From Heritagella sp051881655 (GTDB lineage Bacteria > Bacillota > Clostridia > Oscillospirales > Acutalibacteraceae): DNA of 16,565 bases. The translations under genes and the position numbers were made by a program. The stretch's first letter is position 1, and each line of letters opens with the position of its first letter. Shown piece after piece: positions 8,122 to 14,577 of this stretch. Below the pieces are notes generated by a model that was given only the letters and a program-made list of their open reading frames with translations, made no database searches and had not been told where the DNA came from. Location of the stretch: contig JBJEQH010000059.1 in assembly GCA_051881655.1 (NCBI GenBank), positions 1-16,565 of the forward strand, in the 5' to 3' direction.

Positions 8122-8150
8122 ACTATACCACACTCCGTGCCCCTTTTCAA
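8122..8150 (-). promoter_or_regulatory. Vegetative promoter of the rimP-ribF operon
   Basis: The -35 TTGAAA (8145-8150) and -10 TATAGT (8122-8127) are separated by exactly 17 bases and read on the minus strand. This predicts a start near 8115 and a leader of about 70 nt to the rimP ATG. It is the best promoter match for the nine-gene operon and fits constitutive sigma-A transcription. Confidence 0.88.
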
Positions 8151-8155
8151 GTAGC

Positions 8156-8216
8156 AAAACGACGAAAACTCCGGTTTCCCCGGCCGTTTTTCGGGGTATC
8201 CGCCGGGGAAACCGGA
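8156..8216 (-). terminator. Intrinsic terminator after spoVT
   Basis: A 15-bp perfect stem is formed by 8170-8184 and 8202-8216 (core CCGGTTTCCCCGGC) around a 17-nt loop. On the minus strand it is followed by AGTTTTCGTCGTTTT, an interrupted T tract. It lies 25 nt past the spoVT stop and just upstream of the rimP promoter, so it insulates the two units. The long loop may instead fold into a smaller internal hairpin. Confidence 0.75.
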
Positions 8217-8240
8217 ACTGTCCGGCAATCCCCGGAACCC

Positions 8241-8789
8241 TTACTCCTCCAGCTGCCCGCCCAGAAAACCGGCGGCCGCCTGGGTCAGCTTCTGCTCTTC
8301 GTTCCCGGCCTCCAGGGGTCCACCGGCATCCGGCTGCAAAAGCAGGATGCACCCCAGCACATCCCCCGCGCACAAAATCGGGCTGACGCACCGGGCCGCC
8401 CGGTCGCTGCTCAGGAAGGGGTGCAGGATTTCCGCACCGTTTCCCGCCGCATACTGCTCGCGCCGCTGTACACACCGGGCCAGATCCGGCGAGACCGGTC
8501 TTTCCATCAGCTCCCGCCGGACCGACGGCGTCCCGGCGGCGATGACCTTATCCCGGTCGCACACCACGGCCGTCATCCCGGTCAGCCGCGTCAGCACCCG
8601 GCTGTAGCGCCCGGCCAGCTCGCTCATCTCCCCCACGGGGGAGTATTTGCGGAACACCACGCTGCCGCCCTCTTCGGTGAAAATCTCCAGGGGATCCCCC
8701 TCCCGGATATGCAGCGTGCGGCGGATCTCCTTGGGGATCACCACACGCCCCAGGTCGTCGATGCGCCGCACAATTCCCGTTGCTTTCAT
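8241..8789 (-). CDS. spoVT: Stage V sporulation regulator SpoVT (AbrB-type DNA-binding + GAF-like)
   Basis: SpoVT is a late forespore transcription factor that modulates sigma-G-dependent genes. The protein is 182 residues. The first 50 (MKATGIVRRIDDLGRVVIPKEIRRTLHIREGDPLEIF) are nearly identical to the B. subtilis SpoVT swapped-hairpin DNA-binding domain as I recall it. Residues about 56-182 form a GAF-like sensor domain ending AAAGFLGGQLEE, and length matches the family. The frame is open further upstream to 9188, but the ATG at 8789 gives the canonical start and follows GGAGGG. A sigma-G/F-like promoter lies 42-70 bases upstream and a terminator lies downstream, so it is probably monocistronic. 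The DNA-binding half is much better conserved than the sensor half. Confidence 0.93.
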   Translation of the reverse strand: MKATGIVRRIDDLGRVVIPKEIRRTLHIREGDPLEIFTEEGGSVVFRKYSPVGEMSELAGRYSRVLTRLTGMTAVVCDRDKVIAAGTPSVRRELMERPVSPDLARCVQRREQYAAGNGAEILHPFLSSDRAARCVSPILCAGDVLGCILLLQPDAGGPLEAGNEEQKLTQAAAGFLGGQLEE

Positions 8790-8830
8790 ATCGAAATTCC
8801 CTCCGTTTACGATCCTTCCAGTTTTGGGAG

Positions 8831-8859
8831 TAGTATCTGTAAACGGGGGAATTTTATGC
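8831..8859 (-). promoter_or_regulatory. Candidate forespore (sigma-G/sigma-F-type) promoter of spoVT
   Basis: On the minus strand GCATA (8855-8859) is followed after 17 bases by GATACTA (8831-8837). The sigma-G consensus is roughly GNATR, 17-18 bases, CATNNTA, so this matches apart from the first -10 base. The predicted start is about 35 nt before the spoVT ATG. The known sigma-G dependence of spoVT in B. subtilis supports the assignment; it is not proven here. Confidence 0.6.
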
Positions 8860-8950
8860 GGGTGTTTTCGGGATTGGAATTTGCTTTGGCAAACCGCCGG
8901 TTCATCTTCTTTGCCGAAGTGTGCGGAAAAGCTCCGCCGCACAGCCGGTA

Positions 8951-10192
8951 TTACTCCTCCTGCACAAAATGGCGCAGATAGGCGTCCCGGCTGTATGAGA
9001 TGGCCCCATACCGCACACTCTCGGTAAAATCTTCCTGAATGAAATGAATCCGCGGCGGCGCAAAAAAGCTGCCGTCCGTCTTTTCCCGGCAGATTTCCTC
9101 CATCCGGCGGTGGAAATACTCGCACGAATACCCGTACGCATCGTGGAAAAGAATGTCCTGCGGGTCCATCATAATCTGCGCATTGCACAGCAGGCTGGCA
9201 AACAGCCCGGCAATCCGGTCCGCCTCCTGCCGGGCAGCGGCATCGCCCCGGTCGGCCTGCCGGAACAGATCGTCAATCGACGAGAGGTTTTCCGGACGCA
9301 TAGAGGATGGGGTTCCGCTCTCCAGCGCCCGCTGCACCCGCCGCCGGATGGCCGACGGATAGAGCATCGCCTCAAAGCAGCCGGTCCGCCCGCAGCGGCA
9401 GCGGTCCGTGCAGGCAACGTCCACGGTGGTGTGACCGATCTCTCCCATCAGGCCCCGGCTCATTTTTCCGTCCCGGACAAAGGCCGCCCCGATGCCCCGG
9501 TTGTGGGCCAGAACATACAAAATGGAGCGGGAGCGGACAAACGGCTCCCTGCAGGAGCAGGCATATCCGCTGAAGCTGCACAGGTTATCCACATACACCG
9601 GCCCCGAAAAATCCAGCGCCGTCCGCAGATCCCGGGCCAGAGGCAGGTTTTTGCCCCATTTTCCGGATGCATTGCTCCCCGTCAGATCCAGAAGGATGCC
9701 CTTTTCGCTGTCCACCGTTCCCGATATTGCCACCGAAATACCGAAGAGCTTTTCCTTTTTCAACCCGGCCTGCTCCAAAAGCTGGCGGATGAGCGCAGCC
9801 GCCTGGCGGATTACCTGCTCATACGGACTGCCCAGCACACCGGCTATCCGGTAATCCACCCGGGACAGGCAAAAATCATGCAGTTCAGCCACCGCGTACT
9901 CGGCCCCCAGAGACAGGGAGATCCCATACCGGTAATCCGGGCAGATCGCATAGGAAACCGCCCGCTTTCCCCCCGCCAGGGTGGAGGCCCGCTTCTCTCC
10001 GGCGCGGACGATCCCCTTTTCCATCAGGCCCATCAGGATATTCTGAACCGCCGTGCGGCTGAGATTCATCTGCGCGGCCAGTTCGTTGACCGTGCGGTCC
10101 TCCGCCTGGATAAGGAGCTGCAGCAGCATGCGGCGGTTTTTCTGGCGCATATCCTGCGGCCGTGCCCCGGCACCCGTTTTTTTCTCTGTCAT
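8951..10192 (-). CDS. ROK-family transcriptional regulator with degenerate kinase site
   Basis: ROK repressors pair an N-terminal winged helix-turn-helix with a sugar-kinase-like effector domain. This 413-residue protein has the wHTH at about 16-65 (RRMLLQLLIQAEDRTVNELAAQMNLSRTAVQNILMGLMEKGIVRAG). The ROK zinc motif is intact: H254 in GEIGH, then C265, C267 and C272 in DRCRCGRTGCFEA. The kinase features are worn: the phosphate loop DxGxT reads SLGAEY (about 94-99), and the catalytic Asp of the END motif is replaced by Leu204 (VDNLCS). A sensor rather than an enzyme is expected. The frame is open to 10321, but the ATG at 10192 has an ideal GGAGGAAACC site. It is divergent from the esterase/MBL pair, which it probably regulates. 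The effector is unknown; sugars are usual for the family. Confidence 0.88.
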   Translation of the reverse strand: MTEKKTGAGARPQDMRQKNRRMLLQLLIQAEDRTVNELAAQMNLSRTAVQNILMGLMEKGIVRAGEKRASTLAGGKRAVSYAICPDYRYGISLSLGAEYAVAELHDFCLSRVDYRIAGVLGSPYEQVIRQAAALIRQLLEQAGLKKEKLFGISVAISGTVDSEKGILLDLTGSNASGKWGKNLPLARDLRTALDFSGPVYVDNLCSFSGYACSCREPFVRSRSILYVLAHNRGIGAAFVRDGKMSRGLMGEIGHTTVDVACTDRCRCGRTGCFEAMLYPSAIRRRVQRALESGTPSSMRPENLSSIDDLFRQADRGDAAARQEADRIAGLFASLLCNAQIMMDPQDILFHDAYGYSCEYFHRRMEEICREKTDGSFFAPPRIHFIQEDFTESVRYGAISYSRDAYLRHFVQEE

Positions 10193-10262
10193 GGTTTCCT
10201 CCGTCTCTATCATCAAACAATCTTTTCTTTTTCCTTTTTGCGCGATTTCGCCTCTGTTTTCT

Positions 10263-10291
10263 ATTTTACCGGGCCGTTTCCGGTGCGTCAA
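10263..10291 (-). promoter_or_regulatory. Promoter of the ROK regulator gene
   Basis: TTGACG (10286-10291) and TAAAAT (10263-10268) on the minus strand are spaced by 17 bases. The predicted start is near 10256, giving a leader of about 63 nt. Its -35 lies only 32 bases from the -35 of the divergent esterase promoter, so one bound regulator could affect both. Confidence 0.82.
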
Positions 10292-10309
10292 GGCATTCTT
10301 TCCTTTTCG

Positions 10310-10317
10310 GTTATAAC
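10310..10317. promoter_or_regulatory. Palindrome GTTATAAC between the divergent promoters
   Basis: This perfect 8-bp palindrome sits between the two -35 boxes (10291 and 10324), where an operator shared by both promoters could lie. A second candidate is the interrupted repeat GTGCT-N12-AGCAC (10343-10364), which spans the esterase -10 and start site. No match to a specific characterised ROK operator is claimed. Confidence 0.3.
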
Positions 10318-10323
10318 ACATAG

Positions 10324-10352
10324 TTGCATTTTCTCTATTTCCGTGCTATAGT
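10324..10352 (+). promoter_or_regulatory. Promoter of the carboxylesterase-MBL operon
   Basis: TTGCAT (10324-10329) and TATAGT (10347-10352) are separated by 17 bases. The start is expected near 10359 and the leader is about 34 nt. The strength of the core elements suggests that repression, rather than activation, is the main control. Confidence 0.83.
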
Positions 10353-10392
10353 GAAGAAAAGCACCGATAAAAGGAATGGAGGCAGGAGAATT

Positions 10393-11964
10393 ATGTATAA
10401 TCGGGCAATTTATCGTTTTGTGTGCAGTGAGACCGAACCCGTGGTGACCACCCACGCGGGAAAAGTGCGCGGGTATCTGGTCAATGACATCTACACGTTC
10501 CACGGGATTCGCTATGCGCAGGCCGAGCGTTTTCAGATGCCCCGCCCCGTCACCTGGGAGGGGATTGCCGACGCGCAGGACTACGGCTACATCTGTCCGC
10601 CGACCCATGACACCGAAATTTTCGGCGATATCACGGCGCCGCACCGGTATTGGCTGCAGAGCGAACACTGCCAGTATCTGAACATCTGGACCCAGGAACT
10701 GAATCCCCAGGCCAAAAAGCCCGTTGTCGTGTGGCTTCACGGCGGCGGCTTTGTGTCCGGTTCCGCCATCGAGCTGGAGTGCTATGACGGCGAGAACATG
10801 GCCCGGTACGGGGATGTGGTGTGCGTCTCGCTCAATCACCGGCTGAACATTCTGGGGTACCTCGATCTGTCCGATTACGGTGAGGAGTACGCCAACTCCG
10901 GCATCGTGGGGATGGAGGATATCGTCATGGCGCTGAAATGGGTGCGGGATAATATCGACCAGTTCGGCGGGGATCCGGACAATGTGACGATTATGGGAGA
11001 ATCCGGCGGCGGCGCCAAGGTGCGCGCCCTGCTGCAGATGGGCTCGGCGGACGGCCTGTACCACCGGGCCATCATTCAGAGCGGCATTCTGCCCGGCAAC
11101 CCCTCCATCACCCCGGAGGATGAAAAGCGGGAAGCAAAAGATACCGCCCACCGGATTGTCGAAGCGATCGGCGGGCTGGATGCCCTGCTGTCGGCCCCCT
11201 ATGAAGAGCTGCTTCGGGCCATGAAAAAGGTGGAAGCCGAGCGGCCCATTGCCTGGGGTTCCATCCCCTGGACTCCCGTGCCCCTGACCGGCTCGTATGT
11301 GGGCGAGTGGTGCAATGCCGGCTTCCGGAAAGAAACGCTGTCCATTCCGGTGATCGCCGGCAGCGTGTTCTGCGAATTGGCCCGCTACACCAACCTGAAG
11401 GACAAGAGCGCCATGACCGGGGAGGAGCGGTATGAGGCGCTGGTGGCCGAGTACGGTGCCGAATTTGCCCCCCAGATCCGGGACGCTTTCCAGAAAGCAT
11501 ATCCCGAACTGAACCTCTACTACGCTTCGGTCGTCGATACCTTTGTGCGGCGTCCCACCCGCCAGTTTGCCGTTGAGCGCGCAACCGCCGGCGGCGCGGA
11601 TACCTATAATTTCCTGTTCGCCCACGAGACCCGTTTCAAGGGCGGGCTGATGTCCACCCACGCCGATGACCTTCCCTTTGTTTTCCACAATGCCGAGTAC
11701 ATCGGCGCCATGTTTGCCGGGGACCAGACGTACAAGGCCCAGGACGAGATCTTCTACGCGTTTATGGCCTTTGCCCGCAGCGGCAACCCGAACCACAGCG
11801 GGATTCCGGCCTGGCACCCGGTCACCCCGCAGGAGCCCCAGTGCTTTGTCTTCTCCCGGGAGCCCAGCTGCCGGGTGGATCACGATGCGGAGCTGATCCG
11901 TCTGGCCGCCGCCCACGCCACCACCCGCCGCGGCTTTGCCCCGCCCCAGCCCGATCATCCGTAA
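10393..11964 (+). CDS. Type-B carboxylesterase (alpha/beta hydrolase)
   Basis: The 523-residue protein belongs to the carboxylesterase/para-nitrobenzyl esterase family, which hydrolyses carboxylic esters. The oxyanion-hole motif HGGGF is at 116-120. The nucleophile elbow GESGG holds Ser204; the usual GESAGG has Ala where this has Gly. Glu328 (SVFCELARY) and His423 (STHADDLPFVF) align with the acid and base of the triad, so the enzyme looks active. There is no signal peptide or membrane segment, so it is cytoplasmic. The ATG at 10393 has AGGAG five to nine bases upstream; an in-frame TTG at 10324 lies within the promoter and is not used. It is 24 nt before the MBL gene and divergent from the ROK regulator. 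The substrate (a plant, sugar or drug ester) cannot be inferred. Confidence 0.9.
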   Translation: MYNRAIYRFVCSETEPVVTTHAGKVRGYLVNDIYTFHGIRYAQAERFQMPRPVTWEGIADAQDYGYICPPTHDTEIFGDITAPHRYWLQSEHCQYLNIWTQELNPQAKKPVVVWLHGGGFVSGSAIELECYDGENMARYGDVVCVSLNHRLNILGYLDLSDYGEEYANSGIVGMEDIVMALKWVRDNIDQFGGDPDNVTIMGESGGGAKVRALLQMGSADGLYHRAIIQSGILPGNPSITPEDEKREAKDTAHRIVEAIGGLDALLSAPYEELLRAMKKVEAERPIAWGSIPWTPVPLTGSYVGEWCNAGFRKETLSIPVIAGSVFCELARYTNLKDKSAMTGEERYEALVAEYGAEFAPQIRDAFQKAYPELNLYYASVVDTFVRRPTRQFAVERATAGGADTYNFLFAHETRFKGGLMSTHADDLPFVFHNAEYIGAMFAGDQTYKAQDEIFYAFMAFARSGNPNHSGIPAWHPVTPQEPQCFVFSREPSCRVDHDAELIRLAAAHATTRRGFAPPQPDHP

Positions 11965-11988
11965 TTCTGTTTGAAAGGACGGTTTTTC

Positions 11989-12957
11989 ATGATTCCCGAA
12001 CTGATTTTTGAAAACCACCGCGTTATCGAGGACAAATACTTCCGCGCCGACGAGACCTTCCCCGGCGTATACAAAATTTCACAGCCCTGGTTCCGGGAGG
12101 ACTCGCTGCACGTATACTGCTTTCTGATCGTCGGCAGCAAGGCCGCCATTGTGTACGATTCCATGTTTGGTTATGGAAACCTGCGCGCGTTCTGCGAAAA
12201 AATTACCGACAAACCCCTTTTGATGGTCAACTCCCATTTCCACGGCGACCACTCGGCGGGCAATTTCGATTTTGACAGCTGTTACATCCATCCCTACGAT
12301 CTGCCCGGCATTTATCAGGGCTTCGCCCAAACCCGGGAAGAGCTGCTGCAGCGCGCCATCGAGACCGCCAAGCCGGAATTCGTCGATCAGCTGCGGCTGG
12401 AGGATATGTGTGAGCCCCACCCCATGAAGACCTATCCCATTTTTGACGGGGACCGGTTTGATATCGGAGACCGCCAGCTGCAGGTGGTCCATGTGGGCGG
12501 CCATTCCCCGGGGAGCATTATGCTGCTGGATCCCGCCTATGAGCTGGCGTACTCCGGGGATACCTGCAATAACGATACCATCGTGACCCGCGCCGACAGC
12601 ATCGAACAGTATCTGGAGGGGCTGCGTCATCTGCGCGGCTACACCACCGGCATCCGCTATCTGTTCGGTGGGCACGAGGATTTCCCCGCCGCCATTATCG
12701 ACGAGGGAATTGAACTGTGCGAGCGCGTGCTGGCCGGGACCGATGACCATGTGGAGTACGAGATTCCCTTCCCGCCCGGGCAGATCAGCCGGGTCATCTT
12801 TGCGGCCGAAATGACCTCCTTCTACCGCCGCAAGGACGGAAAGGATATGAACATGCAATATTGCCCGGACAACCGGCAGAAGCCGCCGGCCGAACCCCGC
12901 ATCCTGACCCAGGATCCCCCGTCGCCCGGCCGGGTTACCCCCTCCGACCGGTTCTGA
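11989..12957 (+). CDS. Metallo-beta-lactamase-fold hydrolase
   Basis: The 322-residue cytoplasmic protein carries a full set of MBL zinc ligands: HFHGDH at 83-88 (His83, His85, Asp87, His88), His172 in GGHSPGS, Asp191 in SGDT and His229 in GGHED. That pattern is the glyoxalase II/lactonase-like dinuclear site, and the enzyme should hydrolyse a thioester, lactone or related bond. The first 40 residues (LIFENHRVIEDKYFRADETFPGVYKISQPW) resemble the family's entry strands. The last 30 residues are proline-rich and not part of the fold. The ATG at 11989 follows AAAGGA; the in-frame TTG at 11971 is rejected. It is 24 nt after the esterase, so the two are co-transcribed and end at the terminator at 13011-13051. 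The substrate is unknown. Confidence 0.88.
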   Translation: MIPELIFENHRVIEDKYFRADETFPGVYKISQPWFREDSLHVYCFLIVGSKAAIVYDSMFGYGNLRAFCEKITDKPLLMVNSHFHGDHSAGNFDFDSCYIHPYDLPGIYQGFAQTREELLQRAIETAKPEFVDQLRLEDMCEPHPMKTYPIFDGDRFDIGDRQLQVVHVGGHSPGSIMLLDPAYELAYSGDTCNNDTIVTRADSIEQYLEGLRHLRGYTTGIRYLFGGHEDFPAAIIDEGIELCERVLAGTDDHVEYEIPFPPGQISRVIFAAEMTSFYRRKDGKDMNMQYCPDNRQKPPAEPRILTQDPPSPGRVTPSDRF

Positions 12958-13001
12958 TCCATCCGGTCTCCCTGTGGTCCTTTCCGTTTCCAGTTGTAAA
13001 C

Positions 13002-13051
13002 AAAAAAGATGGACGCCTTCCCGGTTAATCCACCGGGAGGGCGTCCTTTTT
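13002..13051. terminator. Bidirectional intrinsic terminator
   Basis: Arms 13011-13025 and 13032-13046 (GGACGCCTTCCCGGT with ACCGGGAGGGCGTCC) form a 15-bp stem with one T-G wobble and a 6-nt loop. TTTTT follows on the plus strand (13047-13051), and on the minus strand T6 follows (complement of 13002-13007). It therefore serves both the esterase-MBL operon and the convergent aminotransferase gene. Confidence 0.92.
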
Positions 13052-13087
13052 ATTGGCATTATTAGGAGGAAAGGGTTTGAATCAGGT

Positions 13088-14284
13088 TTACTTGCGGTAC
13101 GACTGCGCCAGCTTTTCAAAGACCGGCAGTGCGCGCTCGATCCGCTCGGTGGGTACGCAGTAGGAAATTCTCGTGTGCCCCGGGCAGCCAAAGCCGGTAC
13201 CGGGCACGATCAACAGGTCATACTGCTTGGCGCGCTCGCAGAATGCCACATCGTCCGCCTCCAGCGTGCGGGGGAAGATGTAGAAGGTGCCGCCCGGCTC
13301 CACCACGGTAAAGCCCATATCCCGCAGGCCCTTCACCAGCAGATTGCGGTTGGTCTCGTACACCGTGATATCCGCCGTTACATCGCAGCAGGCTGCGCAC
13401 ACGCGCTGGAACAGGCTGGGGGCGTTGACATACCCCAGCGACCGGCCCGCGCCGCAGATGGCCGCATAAACCAGCTCGCTGTCGGTCACCTCATCGGGCA
13501 CAATGATGTAGCCCAGGCGCTCGCCCGGCAGGGACAGGGACTTGCTGAACGAGTAGCAGACCAGCGTATCCTTATAAAAAGCGGGCAGATACGGCACCGT
13601 TACCCCGCCGAACACGATCTCGCGGTACGGCTCGTCCGAGATCAGGAAAATCGGATGATGGTACTCCTGCGATTTGGTCTCCAGCAGATCAGCCAGCTTT
13701 CGGACCGTTTGCTCGGAATAAACCGCGCCGCTGGGGTTGTTGGGCGAATTGACAATCACCGCCTTGGTATGCGGGGTGATAGACCGCTCCAGCGCCTCAA
13801 AATCAATCTGGAAGGCCTCGATATCCGCAGGGATCAGCACCATTTTGGCGCCCGCTCCCTCGATAAACACCTTGTATTCCGGGAAGTACGGGGCAAACAC
13901 AATCACCTCGTCCTCCGGGCAGCACAGGCCGCCCAGGCAGCAGCACAGCGAGGCCGCCGCGCCCACGGTGATATACAGGTTATTGGGGCCGATCTTCGCG
14001 CCGAAACGGCGGTTGATGGAATCGGCAAACCGGGTGCGCACTCCCAGATCGCCCTGGGCGCTGGTGTACCCGTGCAGCAGGACGGAATCGGTATTCTGCA
14101 GCAGATCCACCGCCGTTTCATTCACGCAGTCTGGCGCCGGAACGCTGGGATTGCCGATGGAAAAATCAAAGACGTTCTCTGCGCCGATCTGAGCGGCGCG
14201 CAGTTTGCCGAACTCGAAAAGCTCGCGAATTACGGAACGCTGGGTGCCAAGGCCCACCATTCTCTGGGGAAGCTGTGCCTGCAT
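13088..14284 (-). CDS. PLP-dependent class I/II aminotransferase
   Basis: The 398-residue, fold-type I enzyme transfers amino groups using pyridoxal phosphate. Visible residues are the SPNNPSG motif (180-186) with the cofactor-contacting Asn, Asp217 and Tyr220 in ISDEPYRE, the Schiff-base Lys248 in SFSKSLSLPGERLGY, and the substrate-carboxylate Arg372 in TRISYC. Together these fit the aspartate/tyrosine/alanine aminotransferase group, but the amino acid cannot be assigned. A cysteine cluster (Cys114-116 and 121-122 in SLCCCLGGLCC) near the cofactor phosphate region is unusual. The frame is open to 14344, but the ATG at 14284 has AAAGGAGTGG upstream and starts the family N-terminus (QRMVGLGTQRSVIRELFEFG). 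It is monocistronic, with its own promoter and the shared terminator. Confidence 0.9.
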   Translation of the reverse strand: MQAQLPQRMVGLGTQRSVIRELFEFGKLRAAQIGAENVFDFSIGNPSVPAPDCVNETAVDLLQNTDSVLLHGYTSAQGDLGVRTRFADSINRRFGAKIGPNNLYITVGAAASLCCCLGGLCCPEDEVIVFAPYFPEYKVFIEGAGAKMVLIPADIEAFQIDFEALERSITPHTKAVIVNSPNNPSGAVYSEQTVRKLADLLETKSQEYHHPIFLISDEPYREIVFGGVTVPYLPAFYKDTLVCYSFSKSLSLPGERLGYIIVPDEVTDSELVYAAICGAGRSLGYVNAPSLFQRVCAACCDVTADITVYETNRNLLVKGLRDMGFTVVEPGGTFYIFPRTLEADDVAFCERAKQYDLLIVPGTGFGCPGHTRISYCVPTERIERALPVFEKLAQSYRK

Positions 14285-14340
14285 GAAAAACCACTCCTTT
14301 TCTTCTCCTCCGCCTTTTCTCAGGGGACGGAACACTTTAT

Positions 14341-14369
14341 ACAATACTGAAAAAAACAGAAAAAATCAA
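14341..14369 (-). promoter_or_regulatory. Promoter of the aminotransferase gene
   Basis: TTGATT (14364-14369) and TATTGT (14341-14346) on the minus strand lie 17 bases apart, with a T-rich spacer. A start near 14334 gives a leader of about 50 nt. The -10 element is weaker than others in the window. Confidence 0.65.
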
Positions 14370-14418
14370 GCCCCGATCCCATTTCCCGGAGAAAAGGTCC
14401 CTTCTCCCCCGCCTTTTG

Positions 14419-14449
14419 GCCGGAAATTTTGCGGATAAAATTTTCCGGC
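14419..14449. repeat. Inverted repeat between the aminotransferase and membrane-protein genes
   Basis: Arms 14419-14430 (GCCGGAAATTTT) and 14437-14449 (AAAATTTTCCGGC) pair over 12 bases with a one-base bulge around a 6-nt loop. A smaller repeat GGAGAA-N8-TTCTCC lies at 14388-14407. Both sit between the two divergent promoters; no T tract follows the larger one on either strand, so a protein-binding or spacer role is as likely as termination. Confidence 0.5.
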
Positions 14450-14486
14450 GGGCGTTCCCGGTCATAATTTCTTCGCATTTTTCCTC

Positions 14487-14492
14487 TATACT
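14487..14492 (+). promoter_or_regulatory. Candidate -10 element of the membrane-protein gene
   Basis: TATACT is a strong -10 match followed by an A-rich start region. No clear -35 sits 16-18 bases upstream (ATAATT is there), so an activator or an alternative recognition may be needed. The predicted leader is about 80 nt. Confidence 0.45.
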
Positions 14493-14577
14493 AAAATAAA
14501 AAATACGACGCCCTTCTCTCCGTCCGGTCTCCGCCGAAAGAGGGGGAACGCATACTTGGGAAAGATTGGGGAAAGGA

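Noticed and set aside
8789..9188. N-terminal extension of SpoVT up to 9188
   Set aside because: The extension has no similarity to the family, overlaps the ROK gene in another frame, and the ATG at 8789 has a GGAGGG site and the canonical MKATGIVRRID start.
10288..12018. Minus-strand open frame of 576 codons antisense to the carboxylesterase
   Set aside because: It mirrors the esterase reading frame; the plus-strand protein has the HGGGF, GESGG and catalytic His motifs, while the antisense product resembles nothing known.
13063..13162. AGGAGG followed by TTG on the plus strand at 13063-13079, like a start of a small gene
   Set aside because: The frame closes after about 28 codons inside the antisense of the aminotransferase, and it lies downstream of a strong terminator with no promoter.
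12974..14350. Plus-strand open frame of 458 codons over the aminotransferase
   Set aside because: It is antisense to a gene with an intact PLP lysine and conserved motifs, and its beginning lies in the terminator region.
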